A stretch of 64,000 bases of DNA from Vespertiliibacter pulmonis (GTDB lineage Bacteria > Pseudomonadota > Gammaproteobacteria > Enterobacterales > Pasteurellaceae), in NCBI RefSeq assembly GCF_013377275.1, contig NZ_CP016615.1:186001-250000 (forward strand), read 5' to 3'. The notes beneath the pieces are model-generated. The model was not told the DNA's origin. It did no database searches and worked only from the letters and a program-made list of their open reading frames with translations. Both the position numbers and the translations under genes were made by a program. Below, piece after piece: positions 1 through 9,559 of this stretch (position 1 is its first letter; each line of letters begins with the position of its first letter).

Positions 1-3
1 AAC

Positions 4-66
4 GCAAGCGGTCAGATCTTCTCCTATTTTACAAATGTAAATTTTAGGAGAAAACTAACCGCTTGT
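4..66. repeat. inverted uptake-sequence pair forming a hairpin downstream of lpxA
   Basis: CAAGCGGT at 5-12 pairs with ACCGCTTG at 58-65. Inside it TTCTCCTA (19-26) pairs with TAGGAGAA (45-52) and TTTACA (28-33) with TGTAAA (36-41), giving a long, nearly closed stem. It lies just past the lpxA stop. There is no clear T-run in the visible bases, so it may be a 3'-end or Rho-assisted structure rather than a classic terminator. Confidence 0.6.
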
Positions 67-99
67 TCAACGTAACTAATGTAATTATTGTTTCTTATT

Positions 100-894
100 C
101 TAACGGATAATACCCCGAGTAGAACGCTTGAAGAAATCTAAAAACAGGCTAATTGCTGCTTCTGTTTTAGCGTACTGCTCAATTTCAACAATCGCCTCTT
201 CCAATGTTTTGCCACTGCGGTAAATAAGTTTATATACATTACGAATAGCGTGCATTGTGGCTTTTTCAAAACCTCGGCGTTTTAACCCTTCTAAATTAAC
301 CCCAAATGGCTGTGCGTGATTACCTTGTGCTACAACATAAGGCGGAACATCTTGACTCACCATTGAACCACCGCCTAACATAACGTGAGAACCAATAACA
401 ACAAATTGGTGAATAGCTGACATTCCACCTACAATCACAAAATCATCTAACGTAACATGCCCTGCAAGCGTACCATTATTTGCAATAATACAATGATTAC
501 CAATAGAACAATCGTGAGCGATATGACAATTAATCATAAATAAATTATCATTGCCAATTTTAGTTATTCCCCCGCCTTGTACTGTTCCACGGTGAATAGT
601 AACACTTTCACGAATACGATTTCGATCACCAATAATCGTTTTAGTTGGCTCACCACGGTATTTAAGATCTTGGTTAATTTCACCAATACTTGCAAATTGG
701 AAAATCTGATTATCTTCCCCAATTTCAGTATCACCTTGGATCACAACATGAGAATGAATTTTTGTGCCAGCCCCAATTTTAACACCTTTACCGATCACAC
801 AAAACGGACCTATCTCAACATTTTTACCAACAATAACTCCCTCTTCAATCACTGCAAGTGGGCTAATTTTTGCTGAAGGATCAATAAGTTGCAT
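100..894 (-). CDS. lpxA: acyl-ACP--UDP-N-acetylglucosamine O-acyltransferase
   Basis: LpxA catalyses the first step of lipid A synthesis in the cytoplasm, moving a 3-hydroxyacyl chain from ACP to UDP-GlcNAc. The 264-residue protein is a left-handed beta-helix of hexapeptide repeats, followed from about residue 190 by an alpha-helical C-terminus ([19 protein letters not shown]). The segment NCHIAHDC places His124 and the catalytic base His127, matching E. coli His122/His125. The acyl-length ruler glycine (E. coli Gly173) is kept at about Gly175, so a C14 hydroxyacyl donor is likely. It is the last visible gene of the lpxD-fabZ-lpxA run; lpxB, which usually follows, would lie outside the window. 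Confidence 0.97.
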   Translation of the reverse strand: MQLIDPSAKISPLAVIEEGVIVGKNVEIGPFCVIGKGVKIGAGTKIHSHVVIQGDTEIGEDNQIFQFASIGEINQDLKYRGEPTKTIIGDRNRIRESVTIHRGTVQGGGITKIGNDNLFMINCHIAHDCSIGNHCIIANNGTLAGHVTLDDFVIVGGMSAIHQFVVIGSHVMLGGGSMVSQDVPPYVVAQGNHAQPFGVNLEGLKRRGFEKATMHAIRNVYKLIYRSGKTLEEAIVEIEQYAKTEAAISLFLDFFKRSTRGIIR

Positions 895-917
895 AGTAAT
901 TTTCCTTATAAATAAGA

Positions 918-1370
918 TTATTTACGGGCACACATCAGCTCCGCTTCACATACCACCTTACCATCTACTGATGCAATACCAGTAAAACGTGTAACACCTC
1001 GCACTTCCTTTAGAACTTCAACACGCAACTCCATTTGATCACCCGGTACAACTGGTTTTTTAAAACGAGCATTATCAATACCCGCAAAATAGAAAAGTGA
1101 ACCTTTTTCTAATTCCTGAGTTTTAAATGCTAAAATGCCCATTGCCTGTGCTAATGATTCTAAAATTAAAACGCCAGGGAAAATCGGTTTTTCAGGAAAG
1201 TGTCCTGTAAAGCAAGGTTCATTGACACTCACATTTTTGATAGCAGTAAGCCATTTCCCTTCTTCAAAATCCAGCACACGATCAACCATTAAAAATGGAT
1301 AACGATGTGGCAATAAACGCATAATTTCTTCAATCTCAACTATTTTGCTTACTTCACTAAGTTCTGACAC
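918..1370 (-). CDS. fabZ: 3-hydroxyacyl-[ACP] dehydratase FabZ, GTG start
   Basis: FabZ dehydrates 3-hydroxyacyl-ACP in fatty acid elongation and competes with LpxA/LpxD for 3-hydroxymyristoyl-ACP. The hot-dog fold core carries LLPHRYPF and [14 protein letters not shown], with catalytic His57 and Glu71 in this numbering. The open frame reaches a TTG at 1391, but I choose the GTG at 1370: GAGGGA stands six bases upstream of it and the resulting 150 residues match the 151 of E. coli. The first in-frame ATG would begin at [10 protein letters not shown] and remove the conserved N-terminal helix. It lies 28 bases after the lpxD stop in the envelope operon. Confidence 0.93.
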   Translation of the reverse strand: MSELSEVSKIVEIEEIMRLLPHRYPFLMVDRVLDFEEGKWLTAIKNVSVNEPCFTGHFPEKPIFPGVLILESLAQAMGILAFKTQELEKGSLFYFAGIDNARFKKPVVPGDQMELRVEVLKEVRGVTRFTGIASVDGKVVCEAELMCARK

Positions 1371-1398
1371 AGTAAGTCCCTCTTCAATCAACTATAAT

Positions 1399-2424
1399 TT
1401 AACTTTTTAACTGTTTTTCAACGGCTTTTAAACGCTCATTGATCTTATCAATATTCATTGTCAATGTGGCTGTTTTACGCCATTCTTTATTTGTTTGGAG
1501 TGGAATACCCGATGAATAAATCCCTTTCTCCGTAATTGGACGCATTACCATTCCCATTCCAGTAATGATAGCTCCATCACAAATTTCCATATGACCATTA
1601 ATGACACTTGCCCCACCGATTTGACAGAATCGTCCAATTTTCAAACTCCCTGCCATAATCACACCACCTGCTACAGCTGTACCAAAACCGATATGAACAT
1701 TGTGAGCAATTTGGCAAAGGTTATCAATAATCACATTATCTTCAATAACGGTTGGATCAAGTGCACCTCTATCAATACAAGTACAAGCGCCAATTTCAAC
1801 CCGATTTCCAATAATTACGCCACCTGTTTGTGGGATCTTAATCCACTGCCCTTTATCATTTGCATAACCAAAGCCATCACTGCCAATAACAGCTGAAGAC
1901 TGAATTAAACAATCCATACCTATTTGAACATTATGGTAAATAGCTACATTTGCCCAAATTTTAGTCCTCGCCCCAATTTTGCTATTCTTTCCAATGAAAC
2001 AGCCTGCACCAATGATGACATCATCGGCAAGTTCCACACCGCTTTCGATCACAGCATTTGGTCCAATAGATACATTTTGCCCAATTACCGCATCAGGTGA
2101 AATAACCGCCGTTGGAGCAATATTTTCAGCAGGCTTTGGGGTTGTATCCATATACTGTGATAATAATGCATAGGCTAAATAAGGATTAGATGTAATAATC
2201 AAATTTTGATCTGCACGACAAAATTCGACATCTGACTCACTTACAATAACTGCTCCTGCTTTACAAGCGGCTAATTGTGAGCGATATTTTGCATTTGAGA
2301 TAAAAGTGATCTGCTCACTTTCAGCTTTCTCTAACGGAGCGATACTTGAAATAACTAAATCGGCGTTACCCCGCAGAGTACCGCCGATTTGCTCCGCTAA
2401 TTGTTTTAGACGGAAAGAGTTCAT
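1399..2424 (-). CDS. lpxD: UDP-3-O-(3-hydroxymyristoyl)glucosamine N-acyltransferase
   Basis: LpxD adds the N-linked 3-hydroxyacyl chain to UDP-3-O-acyl-glucosamine, the third step of lipid A synthesis. The 341 residues equal the E. coli length. An N-terminal uridine-binding domain (about 1-100) precedes a hexapeptide-repeat beta-helix, with the catalytic His in IAHNVHIG (His241, E. coli His239), and the protein ends in an ACP-binding helix. The start ATG lies two bases after the skp stop, so translation is probably coupled to skp. Confidence 0.97.
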   Translation of the reverse strand: MNSFRLKQLAEQIGGTLRGNADLVISSIAPLEKAESEQITFISNAKYRSQLAACKAGAVIVSESDVEFCRADQNLIITSNPYLAYALLSQYMDTTPKPAENIAPTAVISPDAVIGQNVSIGPNAVIESGVELADDVIIGAGCFIGKNSKIGARTKIWANVAIYHNVQIGMDCLIQSSAVIGSDGFGYANDKGQWIKIPQTGGVIIGNRVEIGACTCIDRGALDPTVIEDNVIIDNLCQIAHNVHIGFGTAVAGGVIMAGSLKIGRFCQIGGASVINGHMEICDGAIITGMGMVMRPITEKGIYSSGIPLQTNKEWRKTATLTMNIDKINERLKAVEKQLKS

Positions 2425-2426
2425 TA

Positions 2427-3209
2427 TTATTTTTGCTCTGTCGTTGCAGATTTCGCTGCATCTTCTATTTTTGGCGTATCCGCAGCTTTTTCATTTGCTG
2501 GTTTAGTTTCTACCGTAGGCTGTTTTGCTTTTACTTCTGCTAAGATCGCTTCTGTAATATTTGCATTTTCATCCTTCACATAAAGTGCCGCAGCAGGTAA
2601 TACAATGGTATAACCTTTTGAATCTGCAACGGTTTTAATTGCTGCATTAATATCATCAACTGCTTTTTTCTGAATTTCAACGGTATCTACTGCATTTTCA
2701 GCTTGTGCTGCTTTTTGCATTTTTGCTTGCAACTCAGCTACTTTTTTCTGGAACGTTTCAGCTTTCTTCTTAAATGCCGCTTCACGTTTTTGAATTGCTG
2801 CTACTTTTCCTTGGAATGCTTTTTGCTCATTTTGAATAGCTGTTTGACGTGCTTGGATCTCTTTTGAGCGAAGCCTCGGTGCATCTTTTTCTAATGCTGC
2901 GATTTTTTTCTTGATTGATGCTTCTACGCTTGATTGCTCTTGCTGTAATTTTTTCGCATCTGTTTCAATTTTTTTATATTCATCATTTAATGCTTTATCT
3001 TCCGCTGATAATTTCTTTTCTTCATCAGCAAATTTACCTCTAGCGTCTGCCATAGTTTTTTCAATTTTCTCAGCAGCTGCAACCATTGCAGGGTGGTTTT
3101 GTAATAAATAACCCGGATCTGCAAAAGCAATTTTATCATCAGCATTAGCTAAGTTTGCAGAGAATGTAAATGCAGCAGCTACCGCAGCTAATTTGAATAC
3201 ATTTTTCAT
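2427..3209 (-). CDS. skp: periplasmic chaperone Skp (OmpH), unusually long
   Basis: Skp is a trimeric periplasmic chaperone that holds unfolded outer-membrane proteins for BamA, whose gene lies directly upstream. A signal peptide is visible at residues 1-23, ending LANA before DDKIAF. Residues about 40-190 are Lys/Glu/Ala-rich and strongly coiled-coil, forming the tentacles. The body strand segment [13 protein letters not shown] follows, and then a tail of about 35 residues rich in Ala, Lys, Glu and Thr. At 260 residues it is about 100 longer than E. coli Skp (161), through both a longer helical region and the low-complexity tail. Membership in the family and the context are clear; the length is not typical. 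Confidence 0.92.
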   Translation of the reverse strand: MKNVFKLAAVAAAFTFSANLANADDKIAFADPGYLLQNHPAMVAAAEKIEKTMADARGKFADEEKKLSAEDKALNDEYKKIETDAKKLQQEQSSVEASIKKKIAALEKDAPRLRSKEIQARQTAIQNEQKAFQGKVAAIQKREAAFKKKAETFQKKVAELQAKMQKAAQAENAVDTVEIQKKAVDDINAAIKTVADSKGYTIVLPAAALYVKDENANITEAILAEVKAKQPTVETKPANEKAADTPKIEDAAKSATTEQK

Positions 3210-3242
3210 TGAATATCCTTTAATAAATAATTAGTGAATTAC

Positions 3243-3283
3243 AAGCGGTCAGATTGACAAATTTTTTGCTTATCTCACCGCTT
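3243..3283. repeat. inverted uptake-sequence hairpin between bamA and skp
   Basis: AAGCGGTCAGAT (3243-3254) faces ATCTCACCGCTT (3272-3283), a 12-bp stem with one mismatch. The left arm carries an exact ACAAGCGGT uptake core at 3241-3249, and the AT-rich segment AAATTTTTTGC in the loop is typical of extended uptake sequences. It sits in the 94-bp gap of the envelope operon and could partly terminate transcripts leaving bamA or protect the skp transcript end. Confidence 0.6.
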
Positions 3284-3303
3284 AGATAAGTTAATCAATT
3301 AGA

Positions 3304-5718
3304 TTAGAAAGAACCACCAATACTAAATTGGAATTGTTCAATTTCATCACCTTGATATTTTTTAAGTGGTTTAGCATAAGAGAATAATAATGGGCCAATT
3401 GGTGAATTCCATTGGAAAGCCACACCCGCTGATGCACGTACTCGTTTGTAATCTTTAAAATTCTCTAAAGATGAGTAATCGTACTGTTTATTATCTAATA
3501 TAGGTTTCGCTTTCCACTTAGTATTCCAAACCGTTGCTGCATCAACAAAGAGTGACGTTCTAACATTGTTTTGATGTTTCTCGCTCACAAACGGGGTTGG
3601 TGTAATCAATTCTAAGCTCGCCGTTGCCATTGCGTTACCACCAACAACATCATTACTTGCACCTAAGAACTCTTTACTTCCGTCTTTATTGTCCCTTAAA
3701 TAAATTGCTTTTGGACCAATAGCACCATAAGAGAAACCACGTAAAGAGCCGATGCCACCTGCTGTATAATTTTGATAGAACGGTAAACCTTTTCCACCAA
3801 ACCCATTTGCATAAGCAACACCAGCTCGGGTTGAAATAATCCATTTATGTTCACGATTAAGTGGGAGATAATTTCTAAAATCTGCACTCAATTTATAATA
3901 TTTATTATCTGAACCAGGAATAGTTACACGCCCACCGATATTAGCAGATGAACCTTCTGTTGGTAAAAATCCACGGTTTAAACTATTAAAATTCCAACCA
4001 AAAGAGAAATCAAAATCATCTGCTTTGATTTTACTGTAATAATTAGTTGCTGGATCAATCGGAATATTCATTGATTTCACATATAACTCACGGTTAAATT
4101 CCCGTTGTGCATTTTTAATCACATCATGCACATAACCCAATCCTAAATAATAAGAGTTATTTTCATCAACAGGGAAACCTAACGTGCCATTTAATCCATA
4201 AGTGCGTCGTTTATAGCTTGAAGCGGTATCACTTTTTGAGTTATCGTAATCTTCATAGAATACATTCCCACCAAGGCTTACGCCATCTTTAGTAAAATAA
4301 GGTTCGGTATAGCCTAAGTTAATTGTATTACCATAGTCATTACGAGTTCCATTTAAGCTAATTGATGATCCCATACCCAAGAAGTTATCTTGTTTAATAC
4401 CTGCTTGATAGCTAAAGCCTTGCTCCGAGCCATAACCAATCCCGAAGTTGATACTTCCTGTATTACGCTCTTTGATTTTATATAATAAATCAACTTGATC
4501 AGACACATTTTGCACTGGAGGAAACGTTAATTCGACTGTGTCAAAGAACCCCGTACGTTCTAAACGAGCCTTACCTAAATTCGCTAAACTGGTTGATAAC
4601 CAAGTAGCCTCTTGTTGACGCATTTCACGGCGTAAAGTTGAATCTGCAGTAACATCATTCCCCTCAAAACGGATTTTACGCACATAAATTCTTGAGCCTG
4701 CATCAACAACGTAATTAATGCGTACAGTTTTATTCGCATCATCAAAAATTGGGTGAATATCTACCTTAGCTGAAGCGTATCCACTGTCTCCAAGCACATC
4801 TTTAATACCTTCTTCAATTTTAACTAAATCATCACGGCGGAATTGTTGCCCCGGTTTGAAGTCTTTTAGTAAGGCATTCAGTTGTGTATCCATTCTAGCA
4901 GTATTCCCTACAATTCGGATCTCACTAATATTATACTGCTCGCCCTCGTGCAATTTATAAGTGAGCGCCACATCTTTTTTATCCTCACTAAATTTAACTA
5001 TTGCATCTTCAATATTAAATTTAGCGTAACCTCGATTCATATAAAAATTGCGTAAATTCTCTTGATCTTGATTATAAACTGGTTGTTCAAAACGGCTACT
5101 TTGGAAAATATTCCACCACGCAGTATTTGGTTGAATATCAAGTTGTTTTGTTAATTCTTTCGAACTAAACACTTGATTACCTACAAAATCAGTACTTTTC
5201 ACATAAGCAACATCATTTTCTTTAATCGCTAATTTAATATTAACACTACCATTTTCTGCTTGTGTTGCTGAAGTTTCAATTTGTGCATTATAGCGACCAA
5301 TAGAACGATAATGCTCTAAGAGACCTTGTTTAAACCCCTCTAATTTTGCAGCATCATACAATTCGCCACGCGTAATTAAATTCGCCTTCAAATTCTGCTC
5401 AAGGGGATCTTTAGGAATAGCTGAATTACCTTCAATCGTAACATTATTGATAATCGGCAACTCTTTTACTTTAATAACTAGCGTATTTCCTTCACGCTCC
5501 GCTCTTACATCTTCAAAGCGGTTTTGTAAGAAAAGCTGACGAACAACATTTGCTACATCATTATCAGTTGCTTTTTGCCCAACCTTCACAGGTAATGTTG
5601 GAATAATTGTTGAGCCAACATCAGCTTGAACACCATCAATACGGATATCTTTCACCACAAATGGGGCTGCCACAACACCGTTGGCAATCAATAAGGTTGA
5701 AAGTAAAAATTTTTTCAT
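3304..5718 (-). CDS. bamA: outer membrane protein assembly factor BamA
   Basis: BamA is the Omp85 core of the complex that folds beta-barrel proteins into the outer membrane. The signal peptide is residues 1-17 (MKKFLLSTLLIANGVVA). Five POTRA domains span about 20-415 and a 16-strand barrel fills the rest. The lid-loop motif GSLRGF is present and the protein ends in the aromatic signature FSIGGSF. The 804 residues compare with 810 in E. coli. It lies 55 bp downstream of rseP in the conserved order rseP-bamA-skp-lpxD. Confidence 0.98.
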   Translation of the reverse strand: MKKFLLSTLLIANGVVAAPFVVKDIRIDGVQADVGSTIIPTLPVKVGQKATDNDVANVVRQLFLQNRFEDVRAEREGNTLVIKVKELPIINNVTIEGNSAIPKDPLEQNLKANLITRGELYDAAKLEGFKQGLLEHYRSIGRYNAQIETSATQAENGSVNIKLAIKENDVAYVKSTDFVGNQVFSSKELTKQLDIQPNTAWWNIFQSSRFEQPVYNQDQENLRNFYMNRGYAKFNIEDAIVKFSEDKKDVALTYKLHEGEQYNISEIRIVGNTARMDTQLNALLKDFKPGQQFRRDDLVKIEEGIKDVLGDSGYASAKVDIHPIFDDANKTVRINYVVDAGSRIYVRKIRFEGNDVTADSTLRREMRQQEATWLSTSLANLGKARLERTGFFDTVELTFPPVQNVSDQVDLLYKIKERNTGSINFGIGYGSEQGFSYQAGIKQDNFLGMGSSISLNGTRNDYGNTINLGYTEPYFTKDGVSLGGNVFYEDYDNSKSDTASSYKRRTYGLNGTLGFPVDENNSYYLGLGYVHDVIKNAQREFNRELYVKSMNIPIDPATNYYSKIKADDFDFSFGWNFNSLNRGFLPTEGSSANIGGRVTIPGSDNKYYKLSADFRNYLPLNREHKWIISTRAGVAYANGFGGKGLPFYQNYTAGGIGSLRGFSYGAIGPKAIYLRDNKDGSKEFLGASNDVVGGNAMATASLELITPTPFVSEKHQNNVRTSLFVDAATVWNTKWKAKPILDNKQYDYSSLENFKDYKRVRASAGVAFQWNSPIGPLLFSYAKPLKKYQGDEIEQFQFSIGGSF

Positions 5719-5752
5719 TTGAAATAATCCTATTTGTCAAATTATTCGGAAT

Positions 5753-5774
5753 ATCTGACCGCTTGTCGTCAGAT
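5753..5774. repeat. small hairpin with uptake sequence in the rseP-bamA gap
   Basis: ATCTGAC (5753-5759) pairs with GTCAGAT (5768-5774) around the loop CGCTTGTC. The left arm and loop contain ACCGCTTGT, an exact uptake core. The right arm touches the rseP stop codon. Its small size and lack of a T-run argue against strong termination. Confidence 0.4.
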
Positions 5775-7093
5775 TAAAAGTGAATTAAATCATTTAGCAA
5801 GGCAAATGCCATTAAACCAACGATAAAAACAAAGCCTAATTGCTGAAATACCATACGCATTTTTTCTGGTAATGGCTTACCTAAAATTGCTTCTCCAGCT
5901 AATAAAAGCAACAAACCGCCATCAAGGGGTAAAATAGGAAATAAATTCATTACTCCTAAATTGACACTAATGAGTGCCATAAACCCAATATAGTAAACCC
6001 AACCAATTTCTGCAGTTGCACCAGCCCCTTTCGCCATTGAAATGGGGCCACCCATATTATCTAAAGAAAGTCCACCCGTTAATAATTTTCCGATAAATTG
6101 TAAAATTGAGTGAATTAACGAGCCAACTTTTTCGAGACTCTTGCCAATAGCAGTTAGCATATCATACTTTAATTCGGTTCGATACTTATCCATCATCGGC
6201 TGATAGCTTGGTACGATACCAATAACATAACGTTTACCGTCTTCTGATTTTACTGGTTGAATGTTAAAACTTTTTTGCGCCCCAGAACGTTCAACAACTA
6301 ATTCTAAAAATTCGCCTTTTTTCACTTGTTGCAGTAAAAAATACCAATCAAAAGGCTCTGAATTGATAGATATAATTTTATCATCAGCTAATATTCCCGC
6401 TTTTTCTGCGGGTGATCCTTCAACAACTTGCTTAACTTGAGGTTCAATCTCAAACATTTTAGGACGAATGCCTAATGCTGTAATCGGATTTTCTCGATTA
6501 GCATCAATATCCCAACCAGCTAAATTTACAAAGCGTGAATGAATAACATTTTTATCAACTAAATGCCCTGCTATCTCAACTTGTTTTTCGCCAATATGAC
6601 CAATCAAGGCAAGCGTAACTTCTTCCCAATTCCTTACTGTTTTTCCTGATACCTCAGTAATTTGAAATTCAGGCTCAAAGCCTGCTTGTGCTGCAATAGT
6701 ATTTGGTATAACGGAACTTATAACAGGTTTAATCGTTGAAATTCCTGCAACAAAAACAACCCAATATGCCACTATGGCAAATAAAAAATTTGCCATAGGT
6801 CCAGCTAAAACAATAAAAGCACGCTGTAATACCGTTTTATTATTAAGTGACTGCTCTGGTGGAAACTGAAATTCAGTCTCGCCATTGTACATTTGCACGT
6901 ATCCACCTAATGGAATTAAGGAAAAGGCAAATTCTGTACCTTGCTTATCTTTTTTCTGCCATAGCACCTTGCCAAAGCCAATTGAAAAGCGAATAACCTT
7001 CACATTACAACGGCGAGCTGCCCAAAAATGCCCATATTCGTGTACAAAAACTAGCACGCAAATAAGCAGAAAAAACGCTAAAATTGAAGTCAT
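5774..7093 (-). CDS. rseP: RIP metalloprotease RseP
   Basis: RseP is the inner-membrane site-2 zinc protease that cuts RseA in the sigma-E stress cascade and clears signal-peptide remnants. The zinc motif HEYGH is at residues 18-22 in the first membrane helix, two PDZ domains lie at about 110-290, and the second motif NLFPILPLDGG is near residue 390. The frame extends one codon further to a TTG, but the ATG at 7093 is preferred; the length is then 439, against 450 in E. coli. It follows cdsA after a gap of 9 bases and precedes bamA, tying envelope stress sensing to barrel assembly. Confidence 0.96.
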   Translation of the reverse strand: MTSILAFFLLICVLVFVHEYGHFWAARRCNVKVIRFSIGFGKVLWQKKDKQGTEFAFSLIPLGGYVQMYNGETEFQFPPEQSLNNKTVLQRAFIVLAGPMANFLFAIVAYWVVFVAGISTIKPVISSVIPNTIAAQAGFEPEFQITEVSGKTVRNWEEVTLALIGHIGEKQVEIAGHLVDKNVIHSRFVNLAGWDIDANRENPITALGIRPKMFEIEPQVKQVVEGSPAEKAGILADDKIISINSEPFDWYFLLQQVKKGEFLELVVERSGAQKSFNIQPVKSEDGKRYVIGIVPSYQPMMDKYRTELKYDMLTAIGKSLEKVGSLIHSILQFIGKLLTGGLSLDNMGGPISMAKGAGATAEIGWVYYIGFMALISVNLGVMNLFPILPLDGGLLLLLAGEAILGKPLPEKMRMVFQQLGFVFIVGLMAFALLNDLIHF

Positions 7094-7102
7094 CAATATC
7101 CC

Positions 7103-7972
7103 TTATAATAGAAAGAAGAATCCAATTGCAAATATTGGCAATGCCGCCGTCAAACTATCAATACGATCAAGAATACCACCGTGCCCAGGAATTAAATTAC
7201 TACTATCTTTAATCCCTGCTTGACGCTTAAACATACTTTCAGAGAGATCACCCAACGCAGAAATAATAACAGTCACCATTGATAAAATAATAAAAGGCAC
7301 AGTTTCAACTGTTCTACCAAACACATTATCTGGCGTTACACTTAAAAAGATAACAGCAATAAGAGCTGAAGTAATCACTCCGCCAATTGCCCCTTCCCAC
7401 GATTTACCAGGGGAAACTTTCGGTGCTAGTTTATGTTTGCCAATTGTTCTTCCAACAAAAAATGCACCAGAATCTGCCCCCCAAACCAATAAAAACACAT
7501 AAAGCAACAAATAAGTCCCTTGATAAGGGTCAAAATTATAGTGATAGAAACGTAAGGCTAATGTGCTAATAAAAAATGGAATTAATGTACAAAATCCAAA
7601 AATAAATTTCGTTGAACTTGATTTACTCCAAATAGAGGCTGATTTTGGATAACTCACCACCAACACAATCGCAATAAGCCACCAAACTCCGCCTAAAAAT
7701 AGTAAAGGAATAGTTTCATCAGTCAAAAAACGGGTAGATTGAATATAATCTGTACTCGCCATAATCGGAAAAATTAATAATGCTAAAGTAACTAGAGCAA
7801 CAATTACTCTTGCTATCGGACGTTTAAAACCGACAAATTGCGCCCATTCCCACATTCCTAACACAATAATTGCAGCTAAGGCTAAAGTAAATGGTAAGGG
7901 AGAAAGCCAGAATAAAGCAATCAAAGTAACGGCAATCATCACAACCGCAGATAAAATTCGTTGTTTAAGCAT
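7103..7972 (-). CDS. cdsA: phosphatidate cytidylyltransferase
   Basis: CdsA makes CDP-diacylglycerol from phosphatidate and CTP at the inner membrane, the branch point of phospholipid synthesis. The 289-residue protein is mostly hydrophobic helices. Near the C-terminus, SMFKRQAGIKDSSNLIPGHG followed by GILDRID matches the CDP-DAG synthase signature (S-x-x-K-R ... H-G-G-x-x-D-R-x-D). It starts 13 bases after the uppS stop. Confidence 0.96.
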   Translation of the reverse strand: MLKQRILSAVVMIAVTLIALFWLSPLPFTLALAAIIVLGMWEWAQFVGFKRPIARVIVALVTLALLIFPIMASTDYIQSTRFLTDETIPLLFLGGVWWLIAIVLVVSYPKSASIWSKSSSTKFIFGFCTLIPFFISTLALRFYHYNFDPYQGTYLLLYVFLLVWGADSGAFFVGRTIGKHKLAPKVSPGKSWEGAIGGVITSALIAVIFLSVTPDNVFGRTVETVPFIILSMVTVIISALGDLSESMFKRQAGIKDSSNLIPGHGGILDRIDSLTAALPIFAIGFFFLL

Positions 7973-7985
7973 TTAATTTTCCTTT

Positions 7986-8699
7986 TTAACAACCACCAAA
8001 ACGGCGATCACGTTGTTGATAAGCAACAATGGCTTCACTAAAACTTTTTTCATCAAACTCAGGCCATAAAACAGGGCTAAAAAATAGCTCTGCATAGGCA
8101 ATTTGCCATAATAAAAAATTACTGATCCGCTGTTCGCCACTCGTTCGAATCAGCAGATCTACCTGCGGTTGCATACCTGTTGCTAATGCTTGTTGAAAAC
8201 GTTCAGGATCTATATCTTCTACAGTAATTTCGCTCTGTTTTACCTGCCTAGCAAGGGTTTGGGCGGCATTCACAATATCCCAATAACCACCATAATTTGC
8301 AGCGATATTTAATATCAGTCCTGTATTATTTGCCGTAAGCATTTCTGATTCTTTAATCTTCTGTTGCAAACGATCACTAAAAAGGGATTTATTGCCAATG
8401 ATATTCAAGCGAATATTATTTTTATGTAATTTTTTTACTTCAGAATCTAAGGCTTTCATAAATAATGCCATTAATGCAGAAACTTCTGCTTCTGGGCGAT
8501 TCCAATTCTCACTACTAAAAGCATACAAGGTTAAAACCTTAATGTGATGTTTTGCAGCAAAATTAACTGCAGATCTCACCGCTTTTACACCGTTTTGGTG
8601 TCCAAATATACGCAATTTTCCCTGCTGTTTCGCCCAGCGACCGTTACCGTCCATAATTATCGCAACGTGTTCAGGCATATTGTTCGGATCAAAATTCAC
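7986..8699 (-). CDS. uppS: undecaprenyl diphosphate synthase, GTG start
   Basis: This cis-prenyltransferase extends farnesyl diphosphate to C55 undecaprenyl diphosphate, the lipid carrier for peptidoglycan and polysaccharides. [11 protein letters not shown] holds the essential Asp17 and [11 protein letters not shown] the diphosphate-binding Arg/Ser/Glu. The frame opens at a GTG (8699), with GTGAGAG a few bases upstream; an internal ATG at codon 8 has no ribosome site. The 237 residues compare with 253 in E. coli. Here it is the first gene of the envelope run; dxr and frr, its usual upstream neighbours in enteric bacteria, are absent. Confidence 0.95.
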   Translation of the reverse strand: MNFDPNNMPEHVAIIMDGNGRWAKQQGKLRIFGHQNGVKAVRSAVNFAAKHHIKVLTLYAFSSENWNRPEAEVSALMALFMKALDSEVKKLHKNNIRLNIIGNKSLFSDRLQQKIKESEMLTANNTGLILNIAANYGGYWDIVNAAQTLARQVKQSEITVEDIDPERFQQALATGMQPQVDLLIRTSGEQRISNFLLWQIAYAELFFSPVLWPEFDEKSFSEAIVAYQQRDRRFGGC

Positions 8700-8799
8700 A
8701 GGCTCTCACTTAATTAATAATGCGTAATGCAAAATAGATGAACTATACCATAATGGCAACTAGAGTGAAATAGAATAGAAAAATGGTTTACGGTAGATT

Positions 8800-9507
8800 T
8801 TAAAAAATATCTTTCTGCTGACGTAATGTAATAAACTCCGATAAACTGCCCGCTTGAATAAATGGATTTACTTGCTTTTCTAATCCAATCGTTGTTGGAA
8901 GTGTTACTTTCCCTTGTTCACGCAATAGATCCACTCGTGCTTGGTACGCCAATAATATCGGCTGATCTAGTATTACAGTTGCAGCAAATTTGAGATTGCT
9001 TTGCGTATATTCGTGAGCAGGAAAAACTTGAATTTCATCGGGTAGCTGTTTAAATTGTTGTAAAGCCTCATATTGGGCTTGATAATCGCCTGTAAATACC
9101 CGTCCACAACCACCAGAAAATAAAGAATCGCCACAAAATAGCCATTGGTTATCCACTAAATAACTAATATGCCCAGCGGTATGTCCTGCACTTTTGATTA
9201 CCTCAAAGCGTAAATCAAGTAGATAAAATTGTTGTTTCGGTTCAACACATTGGGTATTAAATACCGCTGTTTCCTGCGGCCCAATTACGGTTAGTTCAGG
9301 AAATTTTGCTCGTAACCCTTCTACCCCATTCGTATGATCGGAATGATTATGAGTAAGTAAACAAGCGGTGAGTTCCAACTGATTTTTGGTAATAAAATCT
9401 AACACTGGCTCACTTTCTGATGGATCAAAAATTATTGCCTTTGTGCCTTGCTGTAATAGCCAAATATAGTTATCCGCTAACGCCGAAATAGGGGTAATTT
9501 TAATCAT
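8800..9507 (-). CDS. gloB: hydroxyacylglutathione hydrolase (glyoxalase II)
   Basis: GloB hydrolyses S-lactoylglutathione to D-lactate and glutathione in methylglyoxal detoxification. The metallo-beta-lactamase fold motif THNHSDH (H-x-H-x-D-H) supplies the metal ligands, with further ligands in AGHTAGH and FPAHEYT. The open frame extends eight codons upstream (MSIFYGVK), but the ATG at 9507 follows GGAG and begins MIKITPISAL as in the family, giving 235 residues (E. coli 251). It appears to be its own unit, 52 bases downstream of nagK on the same strand. Confidence 0.92.
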   Translation of the reverse strand: MIKITPISALADNYIWLLQQGTKAIIFDPSESEPVLDFITKNQLELTACLLTHNHSDHTNGVEGLRAKFPELTVIGPQETAVFNTQCVEPKQQFYLLDLRFEVIKSAGHTAGHISYLVDNQWLFCGDSLFSGGCGRVFTGDYQAQYEALQQFKQLPDEIQVFPAHEYTQSNLKFAATVILDQPILLAYQARVDLLREQGKVTLPTTIGLEKQVNPFIQAGSLSEFITLRQQKDIF

Positions 9508-9559
9508 TTTAACTCCATAAAAAATGGACAAACGCCCATTGATTTAGTTTAAAACTTAT

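Noticed and set aside
577-876. Plus-strand open frame opposite lpxA (and similar ones opposite lpxD, galK, fadI, ppc and others)
   Set aside because: No ribosome site and no family resemblance; the hexapeptide repeats on the other strand create periodic open frames.
3696-3887. 63-codon frame on the same strand inside bamA
   Set aside because: Lies wholly within BamA in another frame; composition is that of a shadow.
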